Source of the DNA: Aristolochia californica | Lineage: Eukaryota > Streptophyta > Magnoliopsida > Piperales > Aristolochiaceae | Reading direction: 5' to 3' | Length of the DNA: 64,000 bases | Assembly: GCA_029961685.1 (NCBI GenBank) | Contig: JARWKL010000010.1 | Span: 23,844,067-23,908,066, forward strand | Shown: one piece after another, positions 9,758-20,620 of the stretch | How the letters are laid out: each line of letters opens with the position of its first letter | Position numbering within the stretch: position 1 is the stretch's first letter | Made by a program: the position numbers and the translations under genes | Notes under the pieces: generated by a model | Seen by the model: the letters and a program-made list of their open reading frames with translations, nothing else | What the model was told of the DNA's origin: nothing | Databases searched by the model: none

Positions 9758-10984
9758 CGCTAAATGGCAACAAATAGTATTTTATGCTTGAAAAAATTAT
9801 GAGATTGTTTCATACCTAGTGATGCTTCCCCATCTCACTTTGTTTAGAAACCTTGTACTATAACTTGTATAGAGGAGGATTTCCCTATAGTTTGTAGTTC
9901 TTCCATACTAACTTAATCGCCAAATGATAGATAGGAATAACCTAGTCGTCTCGCATGCAGGTTGGTTCCTCATAGTTCTCCCTTTAACACCAATGGTAGA
10001 TAGGAACAAAACTATTTCCTAATATTCTAAACCAAACCGATATATCACTTGAGTCAGCATACAAAAACACCTTGAGACCTACTTCAACCACGTGATGTAA
10101 TGAGTTAACATTGAAGTGCCAAATGACTTAATCCATAATATCTCTTGGGATTCATCAGCCTATTCTCCCTAGTATACCTTTGATCATGAGGCAAAATCTA
10201 CCTTAAAACCAATCAAAAAGCATATCTCTTATGTCTTCTACTTTTTCATGGTTTAGTAAGAGTCATAATATTGGTCAAACGAATAAGCTAAATCAATATT
10301 GGGATCCTCATTAAACTAATCTTTTGGGATGTTTAGTCATGCTAACCCAATGTAATCTCTCTGAGAATGAGACTATTCATTCTTGAAGTGAGCACAACCA
10401 TTTGGGACTAAATAGCTTATATTCACTTCGTTCATAAAAGTTAATACAAAGTCAAGCCATTTTGTATACTAGGACTAACACTCTCAATTTTCCAGTGTGA
10501 ATGATAGGTGTTCCAATCATGAAGGCCAAGATGAAGATGCAATATCTTTCATCAAAGGATAACTAGAATAATGGAAGTATATGGCAGCCTTATTCCTATA
10601 GCTACAAATTTGACCAATAGTTATAGATCCACCTTAAGCAATTGAACTGACATTTCCATTGCTCCTGCAGATGTGAGCACCATCGGATTGACCTCACAAT
10701 TTAAGTGATCATTAGAAGTGGCAAGCCATTTTCAAAGTTTTCAATATGATGGAGCAAAATATTTTTTTGGATATGAAAACATGGTCTCTCATTGAGAAGC
10801 AAAACTATCAAGGCACTTATACGTCTTATGTGACTCATAAATTCAAAAAACAAATCCTTGTAGATTTTTCAAATTGAATCACTTTTAAAAGTCCAATATA
10901 GAAACTAAGTCCAATGAAGTGAATCAATAAGAGCAAGTCCAATAAAGCAAATCTCTAAATTAATTAGGACCTTCTCCAATTGAT

Positions 10985-11639
10985 TCATGAAATTGGACTT
11001 GCCCTAATTGATTGACTAAAACAACATACAAATTTAGAGATGAAAAAAATATCAATGTTTAGTGGATTTTTTATCATGAAATTGGAGTGAAGGTAAGTAT
11101 TTCTTTCATGGAGTACTAAACCAAACATTACAAGGTTTGGACATAAGCTAAAATATCTAACTACTCTAGTGTGCAAGTCATTTTCTCTCAGTTGTAATGT
11201 ACTTAGAAAAGCAAGGATTAATAATAAAAATTCAACATGAATTCCTGTCCTAAAATACTTATCCAACCTTTTCCGTCTTTTCTCCTACTATTTCTCAATC
11301 TCTATCTCAATCTCTTTTTACACCAAAATCATGTGTACCACACTCAATTCCTCTTTGATTCTTTTACTCCACTTTACACCCTACTTTCCTCTCTTCTAAC
11401 AATGTCAATGGCTATATTACTAGCTAGGGTTCATTGTCTTAGGGTTGTTTAACCCTTTTTTGGATTCTTCAAATTATGTTTTTTAAGTGGAGCAATGTGC
11501 AACGGGACGATAAATTAATTTTAAAACCCCAAAATTGTTGCTTTTGTTTTCTGTATTTGGCACTACAATACTAGCCTATTCTGTATAAAATTAGGATTTA
11601 TTTATAAGGGTCTGAGCCTAATCTATGTTTCCAAACAAA
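10985..11639 (+). mobile_element. possible LTR end with TATA-like box (unit A)
   Basis: The region preceding the primer-binding-site-like sequence at 11640 contains TTATTTATAAGG (about 11599) and ends CCAAACA, as an LTR 3' end would. The upstream limit is unknown and no second LTR is seen. Short frames here are not recognised as coding. The matching region in unit B is about 29700-30328. Confidence 0.3.
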
Positions 11640-11651
11640 TTGGGATCAGAG
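11640..11651 (+). promoter_or_regulatory. decayed tRNA-Met primer binding site (unit A)
   Basis: TTGGGATCAGAG here and TTGGTATTAGAG in unit B (30329-30340) each differ by one base from TTGGTATCAGAG, the common plant retroelement primer-binding sequence. The two copies decayed at different positions, so the ancestor carried the consensus. Confidence 0.55.
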
Positions 11652-12780
11652 TCATTCGATCCAACGCATTGGTCGAAAGAAGGACAATGCAAACTTTGTG
11701 TTCTTGTCATTGTATTTTTCTCTTCTTAGTCACAAAGGAATATTTTTTTCTAGCAAAAGTTGAGTGGAAGATAAAACTCTTGAGTTTCCTAACAAGAGGA
11801 CCCGGTTCATCACCAAAATTCTAAAAATTTGTTGAAGCAAAGAAGTTCAATTCTCCACAGTGGTTCAAAATCTTGAAGTCACTTACAGCCGATACAGAAA
11901 ATATCAAAGACCTCGACAAGACAATCACACTCCTAAGCGGCTTGCAATCTGGTAGCTTGCATAAAAAATACAACTCCATTTTGAGTATCTCGATGGAGAA
12001 AGAAGATACTTGAGAGAAGAAATTATTTATTTCACATAACAAGGCAGTTCTGTCAATTTCTCTTAAATTAAAGTCAATGTGTCGTCCACTTCTATCATTG
12101 GCAACGTTGATAAATTTTCTTTCCAAATGGCATACGCTCAACAAAGAAAGGACACTCTTGAGAAACTTGCAATATGATAGCTCAATCTGGCCTTTAATGC
12201 AAGATATATGGAAATAATATAATACCTACTATTGTGCTAATTTTCATTGAATTGCCCCCTTTTTGTTGACCCATATTATCAATTCCAAAAGGGCACAACA
12301 GATGGCTTACATCCTCTTGGTTTAAATTGATTGATAAAACCATTTAAAGTTGCTTTCTTGAAAAAACAAGACTCACCATACTCAACATGTAGTACACATC
12401 TTAGACCATGCATATTGAGATAGAAATGCATACTGAATAAGGCAAAAGAAAAATTGCATACATATACTTTGTAGATTTTTGGATAAAGTGTCAAAGACAA
12501 TTCATCCTTCTGCGTTGGCCATAAAAACTACTAAATACAAGGAAGTATCTAATTTTCTTAATTAACCATCGAAGTCCCTATGCAAGTAAATCATGTGTAC
12601 CACCGATCTAACAATATATTTACTTGTTGAATAAAATCTCCAAATCAATCTTTAGGATATGGAAATTGTGGTACTTCTATATTCAAAATTTTCTGAGTGA
12701 CACTTAAATACTAACCCATCCAAATCAAATTTTAATCCACTAATTTTTGGTCAAAGTAAGATAAAAAAATCAAATGAGTA
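11652..12780. other. unrecognised internal region, unit A
   Basis: On the plus strand the codons at about 11830-12014 (starting VEAKKFNSPQWFKILKSL) stay open and are nearly conserved in unit B (30524-30680), where one stop appears. I do not recognise the product. If the element begins at the primer site above, this would be its first coding part. Minus-strand frames at 11821-12144 and 12279-12500 show no motif. Confidence 0.3.
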
Positions 12781-13600
12781 TGCGGTGGTTGAGGTCCCTC
12801 CTTCGGGGGTGGTTATGTTAGTGTGTCAATGCCCACCTCTCACGATTTACTGCTAATCTAATGTATTCACTGGCCCCCAATTATGAGGAGCGCCAATGTC
12901 AATAGTGAGTAAATTAGTTAGCGGTTCCGGATTAGACGCTGATGAGGTCAAATTGTCACCGCAATGGTATGTGTGAAGAAACTATAAAATGAAGGTAGGG
13001 TTTGGGGCGTCAGCCCCGACGGGGGTCAAAGGGGGACTAGTCCCCTTGGCAGCAGGGTCCGGGGAGCGTATGAATGGGAGATAAAAAATGAACGGAAATT
13101 AAAAGACCCAAGTGTGAAAGGGAATTAATGGAAGCAGCAGGAAACATAGGCGAACTTTGTACTGACCGTCACAGCGGTCAGAGGCTTCCATCGGTGCCGG
13201 AAGAGATAGGAAGCTTCCTATCTCTCATTTTCGAAGCTATCTCCCAGCTGTCTTCCACGATTCAGTGTTGCAAATCACCTATAAATAGAGGTATTCTTCA
13301 GCAGCAATGGGCATCCAAAGTAATACCTATTCCCTGTTCATTTTCTTTATTAGTTTCTTCTTCTATAGGTCTAGAAGTCATTGAAGCTCTTCTAAGAGCA
13401 TGTGGTGGAACGAAATTAGTTTTGTATTGAAATAAGGTTCAGCATTGGCTTTCTTCTTGATTGTTGTTAAGATGTTCCTAGGTTGAGCTTACTCTGTTTT
13501 ACAGGTTACGTGCACAAGTCTTCCAAGTGATCATAGTTGTGGGTGATACCAAATATCAGTTCTATGTACGCCCTTAATCACACAAAAAAATCTTGGAAGC
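12781..13600 (+). promoter_or_regulatory. GC-rich segment followed by a TATA box and leader-like region (unit A)
   Basis: A GC-rich palindrome-like stretch (GCCCCGACGGGGG, then CCCCTTGG and GGTCCGGGGAGCG, 13010-13070) precedes CCTATAAATAGAGG at 13280. After that comes a leader-like sequence and a T-rich stretch ending TTTTACAG at 13504. The arrangement suggests a promoter, a transcribed leader and a 3' splice site. The copy in unit B (31310-32050) keeps all these elements. The gene or element it served is not identifiable; a 100-codon frame (13128-13430) is partly conserved but matches nothing known to me. Confidence 0.4.
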
Positions 13601-14930
13601 AATGAACTCTATGTTACCAAATCCATTTTAAAGCTAGATATACTTTACTCGTGAGAAAGCATTCAAAATAAATACCTTTTGGCATATGAATGTTTCTTAT
13701 AGTAGTTAGCCAATATCCTTGAGGCTAAATTAGTTAGTACTCTCCAAAATAATGTAGTTAAGAAAGCTCAACTAGATATACTTGAGACAACGCATGATAA
13801 ATAAATACCTTTAGGCATATTTATGTTTCATATAGCAGTTAGCTAGAACCTTCGGGGCTAAATTAATTAGTACCGACCAAAATAACTTACTTAAGAAGGG
13901 TCATTTCACAGGAGCAATAGGATCAATGTGCAGGTCTCAAGATCCTCATGGATATAATTTTTATGACAACATACAATTAAGTTACTTATGAGTTAATTAA
14001 GAAGAAAGCAGGCGACCCCATGGTAGGGATCGACAACATGTGTCGCTCAAACAAGCCAAATTTTCAAAACAAGATTTCGGTCCCATTACAAGAGTCGACC
14101 CCTTGTTTCAAAAATTCAATTTTTCAAAAAGTTAGGCCCAGATTTGGATGTTACAGCACTCCCAAATGATCAATAAGTGACATACCAAATCATTTGTAAT
14201 AAAAAAGGATTTAATATATATTTGATTAGATTTTTTGGACTTATTTTGTACCTTGTTTTTCTAAATGAAATAATATCATTTTCTAACTCTAATGGGTTTT
14301 TTTTTTTTTAATGTAGGAGAGATTTCTATTTAAGAAGATCTCTCACAAACTTGTTTTAAACATGCCACCAAAGAACAATTTTGAAGTGCTCATGCTCCTA
14401 GACTCAAATTGGAGGTTTTAACCATCTCAAGCTCTCAAAGGAAGTCAAAACCTGAACTTGAGTATTTCCTCCTAGAGATAATAGTATCAATGTTTTTTCT
14501 TTTAAATATTTTTTAAATACTTAGATCTATGATTGTTGAATGTGAGTCTATTGATTCTAAGATCATATTTGAATCAATACTCGATTGATTGTTTGAATGG
14601 TTACCACTCAAAACTAGTTTTGCAGCCCCTTGTTTGAGCTTCGTATTTTCTAATCACATTATACATTCTTGTGTGTTGATTTATTAGGGTATTTAAAATG
14701 GTTTTTACATAGTATTAGAAGTTTGGGGTAGAATTTCAAAATCCAATTATATACATGCATTTACATTTAAATCTTAAATTGTATTTGGTTGAGAATACTA
14801 AACTAGTGTTGTTGTACTTTTAAATCAATCACTGAGCTTTAGATTACTACTATGCATGAGCTATACTTTCAAACCATTGATTCCATTGAGCTAAGTTCAA
14901 CCCTTGATTTGAAAAACCAATCCAAGATTT
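13601..14930. repeat. LTR-like debris with TGTNGGTCTCAAGATCC edge, unit A
   Basis: GGTCTCAAGATCCTCATGG at about 13932, followed by ATAATTTTTATGACAACA, matches the LTR-like edges at 20621 and 45011. Downstream, GTCGACCCC words and the phrase TTTAAAATGGTTTTTACATAGTATTAGAAGTTTGGGGTAGAATTTC recur in related form at 23650 and 52505. No coding region. Confidence 0.5.
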
Positions 14931-15855
14931 ACTGGTCATCAGGAAGAGGAAAAGGCATCAGAGATTACGAGGAAACAAGCTCATAATTCTATTCATTGGG
15001 TGAATGACATAGAATAGAATTTCATAGCGGGGAACAGAAAATTTAGGATCATTATTAGGTTCGTTGTTTAGGTTTTTGTCAGTAATTTTAGTATTTATTA
15101 TTCAATCATTTTTAGCATCAAGATCATTTTTCGGTGTTTGTCAGCAATTTATGTATTTATTACTCAACCAATTTTGTTTTGAATCTACTTGTGTTGTGTT
15201 ACACACATATCTCTTTTTAATAAAAAGAGACATTTTTTCCATTAAAGTCCACTATTTGAAGATTTGGCTATTTTTTAAAACCATAATTTTTCTTTTTCTC
15301 CAACGACAAGTAAAACAACTTAATGAGGCACATAGATCCAAGTTAGATTTTAATCATTTGAAGAAAAAAAGGATAGAATTTCAGCAAAGGTTTATTTATA
15401 TATTTATATGATTTCATGATTTTTAATATTATATTTATTTAATAACTTATAGAGAAATTAAATATTATAAAATTAACATTTAATTAGGGGGTATTTTCGT
15501 ACTTTTATAATAAATGTTTATTTGATCTATTTAATTAAATATAAAACCTTAGTTTAATTTTTTATTATTAATTAAGTAAGATTTAAACTATTTAACTTAA
15601 AATTATTTTATTAGTAAATTATTTTTGTACTTTCCATTATATTTTTAAAGACCATTATAACACACACAAAATTATTTTCTAGTGTACTTTATCTTGAGCA
15701 CATTAACACAAAAGAGTGCATTCTCTAAAGAACCCATGATTTCGCTTTCTCTCTCTCTCTTTCCCTAAGGACCTGTATGGAACCCACATAAAACAAAAGA
15801 AAATAAAATAAAAGGAGAGAGAAAATTATTTTAGGTTGTTTGGCAGCAAGGAATC
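14931..15855. other. AT-rich, unrecognised; conserved open frame 15064-15411
   Basis: The plus-strand frame 15064-15411 (115 codons, hydrophobic start MFRFLSVILVF) is also open in unit B (38183-38497), with about ten changed residues and no stops. I do not recognise the protein, and its AT-rich composition makes chance openness possible. The rest is AT-rich. A motif TTATTTTCTAGTG at about 15675 resembles a CACTA terminus but has no partner. Confidence 0.3.
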
Positions 15856-16127
15856 TGTTGAAGAGAAGATATGGAAGCCTCTTACATGACTCTCACAATA
15901 AGAAGTCTTACGAAGCCAAAATTTATTACGAAGGAGGTCCCATAGAAGAGTTTCAGTTTAAAGGTGTTTTAGTTATATTGGTCTTCTATTTATGTTGAGT
16001 TATTTAATGAAGCTAGGACTTATCTTTAAGTGTTAGAGTTTGGGTGTAATTGGGACAAGGGTAGTTTAATTGTAATAGGACTCTACTACTTTCTTCTATT
16101 ATAAATAGGGGTTCATGTAATCTGATT
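15856..16127 (+). mobile_element. truncated solo LTR (unit A)
   Basis: Starts TGTTGAAGAGAAG after GGAATC, exactly as the complete copy in unit B (38974-39288), and carries the same TATA region (CTATTATAAATAGG). It stops at about 16127, where unit A is joined to sequence that in unit B lies about 1.1 kb further on. The LTR was therefore present before the duplication and lost its 3' end by deletion in unit A. Confidence 0.75.
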
Positions 16128-16136
16128 AGCCAAAAC

Positions 16137-16600
16137 TTATACAGATAAAAAAATATGGGATAGTTATATTGTGCACATATGTGGCCGATTCTTCAGTGTT
16201 ATCTATAATAAAAACAGTTGATGCTCCCACCTTCTTAGCACTCCAGACTTTCAGTGTAAAGTAGCAATCTGTAAGATCCTAAACAACAATAAGAACAATT
16301 ATGAAGAAGATAAGGAGAATTCAATAAAAAAATATTGAAGTGAGGCACCTGCATACTTTCTGGGACGGCCCAAGTCTTTCCCCGCAAGGAGATGCCAAAA
16401 AATATCAAAGTCTTCACAACCCTTTTGATTATCATTTGCCTGGACAGTGTCGTGATTCCCCTTCATACTTTCTGGGGGAGGTCACTCTTTAAGCTGGTTT
16501 CCGGTGCCAGAAATAAGAACAAGCATAGGAAAACAAGAAAGCAACGCCAAATCTCACAGCTACGTTCCAATGGTGTTGGGTCGTCTACAAAGATGCGAAA
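16137..16600 (-). pseudogene. vacuolar sorting receptor (VSR) N-terminal relic, unit A
   Basis: On the minus strand the segment reads as pieces of the lumenal N-terminus and PA domain of a plant vacuolar sorting receptor, the type I membrane receptor for vacuolar cargo. MKGNHDT (usual form IKGTHDS) and NDNQKGCEDFDIF (usual form NQKGCKEFDEF) come first. After a frame change, GISLRGK follows, then a likely intron between about 16350 and 16281. DCYFTLKVWSAKKVGAS (usual form GDCYFTLKVWNAQKAGAA) and NTEESATYVHN (usual form PEEDxAKYVEN) complete it. Frame changes and the missing remainder make it non-functional. The unit B copy extends further. Confidence 0.65.
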
Positions 16601-17040
16601 ATGTTAATCGCCGAGAACAACCTCTTCCATTCTTTAAGCTGGTTCCCTTTACTGTATACTACTTACTTATACTTTATATCTTGGGGTCAAGTCTTTTTGG
16701 GTAAGCCTTGGACCCAACTTCACAAACTCGATTCTCTATAGTCATTATCTCGTCAAACTGAAATTGCCACTCAGTTCTACGATTTTGTCATTATCTTTTT
16801 CGTTTCTTTGAAGATCCAAAATCAATCTGATTTTATGTTATCTCTCAGATTTTCACTCAAATCTCGTTTTGCTTAAGAGGCTGACGTGGTGAGAGGAGGG
16901 GTTACGATGTTGGTGAACTTCAATTTCCTCTCGACCTCGTTCCTTTGGTATATAGATAGATCTAGATATATAAATAGATATAAAAATAGATGAGGTGAGC
17001 CATAGTTACGACTGGCACATGTAAAATACCTCAGATAGGA
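16601..17040. other. spacer between divergent VSR and F-box relics
   Basis: Lies between the minus-strand VSR relic and plus-strand F-box relic, so it once held both 5' flanks. It contains AT-rich GATAGATCTAGATATATAAATAGATA repeats at about 16955-16990. Confidence 0.45.
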
Positions 17041-17763
17041 AGTAGCGCATCCTCTCTTCAATGCAACAAACAAACCTGATGAGGGGACAAGTTATAGAAT
17101 AAATATTAATCCCAGAGAAGATTCATTACTATACACTGAAAATGAAAGCAGTGAAGATTGATCATCTAAGGATGAAGAGATAGAGATAAGTAAGCCGAAC
17201 CTGGAGAGTCTTGGGTACAAGGGCCAAGTTTGTGACAAGCCCACTTTCAATGACATCCCCTCCCTGGATGAAGCTACCGTGACGCACACCCTTGACCTTG
17301 ACTTCTACTTCGAACTATCCAGGGATGTAGTCCACTTGAACTCAAGTTTTTGCCTAGAAAATACAATGACTAACATAATATTTTTTTGTTATTTCATATC
17401 ACAAATAGCAGTGCATAACAAACAAAAATTCAGTCAATGGACTTTCAGCATAAGAGAACCTTCATTGAGAAGACTGACAGTATCATCAAGCTACTAGAAA
17501 ATATTATTCACCACAAACTCTCTTTTCTTCCAATGAAGTGTGCAATGATGACATCAATTCAATCTAGGCAATGGATAAACATGTGGAAACCCCCATTGAT
17601 TTATAACACTATTATAGACTTGATGAGGGTAGAGTTTTTGACCAGCCAATTTTCAAAGATCCTCTCCTTGAATGAAGTTACCAAGATGCTCATCCTTGAC
17701 CTTGTCATCTTCTTCGATATATCCAAGGATGTAGAGCACTTGAATACAAAATTTTCAAATTGA
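17041..17763 (+). pseudogene. FBD/LRR F-box relic, module copy 2
   Basis: Two parts. First is a C-terminal fragment (about 17150-17360) with SLGYKGQVCDKPTF in one frame and LDLDFYFELSRDVVHLNSSF. Then, after a splice-acceptor-like TTTTTGTTATTTCA, comes a start at 17437 followed by an F-box (SIIKLLENIIHHKLSFLPMK, then TSIQSRQWINMWK). The 108-codon frame 17437-17763 runs from the F-box straight into the family's C-terminal segment (ILDLVIFFDISKDVEHLN). An in-frame internal deletion has therefore removed the LRR body. Whether this short frame is expressed is unknown. A substitution of P by L in the LPxx F-box start also argues for decay. Confidence 0.65.
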
Positions 17764-18258
17764 ATGCTCAACCCATTCAGCTACTACCTTGAACCATCAT
17801 GTTTGTCAAATCGAATGCTCAACCCAACCAGTTCAGCATCTAGACCAGTTGGGTTGAGCATTTCAATTTGAAAAACTGGATAGTTCAACTTGTCAATATC
17901 TCAGGCGGAGCTCCAGTAAAATTCTTGTTAGGACTCCGTAGTGTTTACCTATGATAAGCAAGCAAACAAACTTAAATAGAGTTCATATGAATTAAGAAAG
18001 CACCATTAAAGAAAAAAGAAAGAAAGATTCAAATAGCAATGGAGAGAGCATCAGAATTGCACATTGTAAATAGATGAACCAATGAGAAATGGCTTACAAA
18101 TGGATCGATTGTAGTATAGCAATGTTGTTCCTCATCTGTGCAGCAATTCTGTACAAAAATGTAAAAGAAGAAGAAGAAGAAGATTAAAGGAAAGACAAAA
18201 CACTCTTGTGTATTTTTCCCAACTCTCATCGCTCTTAAGTCTCTCCTGCTTTATATAA
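17757..18258 (-). ncRNA. candidate spliced hairpin RNA unit, copy 2
   Basis: On the minus strand: an intact TATA box TTATATAAA (18258-18250), exon, donor TTT|GTAAGCC (GT at 18097-18096), T-rich intron, acceptor CATAG (17950-17949; 149 nt), then the hairpin (17870-17807), then antisense overlap with the end of the F-box frame at 17763. The TATA box here is the best preserved of the four. A 66-codon frame (18229-18029) reads through the supposed intron and is partly shared with copy 3, so a short protein cannot be excluded. Confidence 0.35.
17807..17870 (-). repeat. inverted repeat (hairpin), copy 2
   Basis: CAAATCGAATGCTCAACCCAAC (17807-17828) pairs with its near reverse complement at 17848-17870. 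Confidence 0.85.
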
Positions 18259-18660
18259 CTCTTGGTTACGCATTTCTGACCATAACAAACAATGCAGTCA
18301 TTGAATGCACTCGTAAAATTTGGTGTAACAAACCTAAAAAATAGTTGTAACTTGTGAGACACCAGGACATTGGTTGACAAACCTGACGATGGGGCGTGAC
18401 AGATGTTGTTGACTTAGCAACCATTTCAGGAAGGAAGTAGAAATTTAATTGCATAGAACCGAACCTGACCGTTCGGTACTATCGTAATTGGACTGGGAAA
18501 GATTAGCTCCAGTTCAATGCTTACAAAGTGATGTGAAAAAACTCAGTTATAGAAGTTAAACAAACTGCCGATTTATATCTAATGAGACAATCAAGTGCGC
18601 TATCATGCATTGCATCTCCCATTACCGTTCGATCACAACTAACTTCCTCCAAAGGTTGTT
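18259..18660. promoter_or_regulatory. upstream region of antisense unit, copy 2
   Basis: Conserved with copies 1, 3 and 4, including the CACGCCCC block (18395) and a GAACCGAACCTGACCGTTCGG segment. It ends near GATCACAACTA, where units A and B diverge. Confidence 0.4.
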
Positions 18661-18830
18661 TCTTATTAGAAATACTTTAACATTTATGTAACAAAATTGC
18701 CACGGAATATAAAAGTTAAGGTAAACCCTGACACTCATGACTCTTTCTTATTAGAAATATTTTAACATTTATGTTACAAAATTGCCATAGAATATAAAAG
18801 TTAAGGTAAACCCTGACACTCGTAACTCTC
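18661..18830. repeat. 85-bp tandem duplication
   Basis: TCTTATTAGAAATA(C/T)TTTAACATTTATG starts at 18661 and again at 18746, with about 95% identity. A third, diverged version lacking the first part is at about 21517-21560. Absent from unit B. Confidence 0.8.
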
Positions 18831-20420
18831 CTAGCTCTTTCCCAACAAAACACTTGATGGCTATTTCTATTTCTCTATAAAAAATAATATGACCAATTGT
18901 GGTCCGAATGATAGGTTCCCGAGGATTATTATAAATTAATTAATCAAGTTATAGTATTCTATTGTTATATGATAAGTTATATCTTAAATACATATTACGT
19001 TTGTGGTTTTTGAATCCTATTAAAGATCATTTAATAATAACCAAGTATTTAATTTATATATTTTAATAATTAGCTAAAAATATTTTTTGTAACATTGAGA
19101 TAAGAATAAATTATCTATGAGATAATAATGTAATTATGTAATAAATTATAGTTAATAATTGACATCAACTAATTACTTGATCGATAACTCAACTAGTTGC
19201 TTCACAAGTCATATTACATTAACATGACATGATCAATTTATAATGTGCGTCAATATGTTCATCCTAATTATTATAATTTCACTTATAATAATTTAAATCT
19301 CAAAACAATTAGTTATGTTTAGTTTATAGTTTATTTTATCTAATTTTCAAAGTATTTCCATAATATACAAACAATTTATGTGAATCTCACTAATTAATTT
19401 TATTTTCTATTTTAAGCAAATCTATAGTAAAAGTTTTACCAAAATTATAAAATATAAGGATAATTGAAAAAAATTAATAATATCAAATAAATAACTTAAT
19501 TTAACTTTATTAGTTAATTTTTATATTTTGTTAACCAAATTAAGTTGATTGATCATTTAATTATATATTTAATTTAAATTAAATATTTTAAATATATAAA
19601 TTTTTTTAAAATACAACAAATAAATTATAATAATATTTAATGAAAATTTAAAATTCTAATGCCTAATTTTTTTATTTTTTTCATTGATAAAAATCTTATC
19701 TTGTTTCACATAAAAGCACTATTGTAGTTTATTAGAGACTTACATAGCACTATGTTGGTAGTAAGAGGAAATGTTAAATACAACAATTGAGAATAGTGGA
19801 TATTTTTTATTTTTTCCTAAATATATCCTAGAGAAATTACTTCATAAAGAATAGGATATATTTCGCAAAGATTTTTAATTTCACAAGTAATAAGAGATTT
19901 TTTTTATTTCCCCTACTTATTCTTGTTGAAATTATTTCACAGAGACTAGCATATATTTTTAAGAGATTTTTAAAATTTTCAAATAATAAGTTTATATTTT
20001 TTTCTCTAACTTATTCTCAAGGAATTATTTTGTCGAGAATAGTATATAGTTCTCGATGATTTTTTAATTACTTTGAGAATAAGTTAATATTTTATTTTTA
20101 ATCTCCCCTCTTAATCTTGACGAAATAATTTTTCCAAAAATAGTATATATTTTTTGTTAAACTTTGAATTTATTCGAGAGTAAGTGAATTATTTTTCTTT
20201 TTTTCCTAACTTATTATTGACAGGATAGTTTCCACTAGAATATCTTGGTGATTTTTTAATTTCATTGAAAATTATTGGTTCTCGCCATTTAGTTGGAATA
20301 TTTTTCTCCACGACATTCAAATTTCATCGAGAAATATATACTTATCTCAAAAAAAATAATTTCATGGAGAAGAAAAAACATTGAGAGACATCAATTTTCT
20401 TGTAGCATAAAAAGTTAGAG
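18831..20420. mobile_element. AT-rich block with minisatellite and CACTA-like terminus (B1)
   Basis: Starts near the phrase TGGCTATTTCTATTTCTCTATAAA, which also opens B2 (21660) and B3 (42925), and ends at TTTTCTTGTAGCATA (20395-20409). The reverse complement of that end, (TG)CTACAAGAAAA, matches the common plant CACTA terminus CACTACAAGAAAA at its last 11 bases. Inside, units of about 95-105 bp start near 19817, 19915, 20010, 20110 and 20210. Each carries an inverted pair CTTATTCT...GAGAATA. A non-autonomous CACTA (En/Spm) derivative is the best fit, but the opposite terminus was not found. Confidence 0.45.
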
Positions 20421-20620
20421 CAACTCAATTGAAGATGGCTATGAACTACTTCTAACAAGCACACTCCTACTTAGATTGTATGATTTGAATGTAAGTTGAA
20501 TTATGTCTAAACTTGTAGCTTTTGCATGAAGGCTTGTTTACTTGAATGGGACACAATCATGTCCAAGCGAAGGGAGTAAAAAGTATATAATCAGAAAAGA
20601 ATAAACGATTTTATATATTG

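Noticed and set aside
15660..15690. TTATTTTCTAGTG as a CACTA transposon end (also at about 38797)
   Set aside because: Only a short match and no partner terminus or 3-bp duplication could be found.
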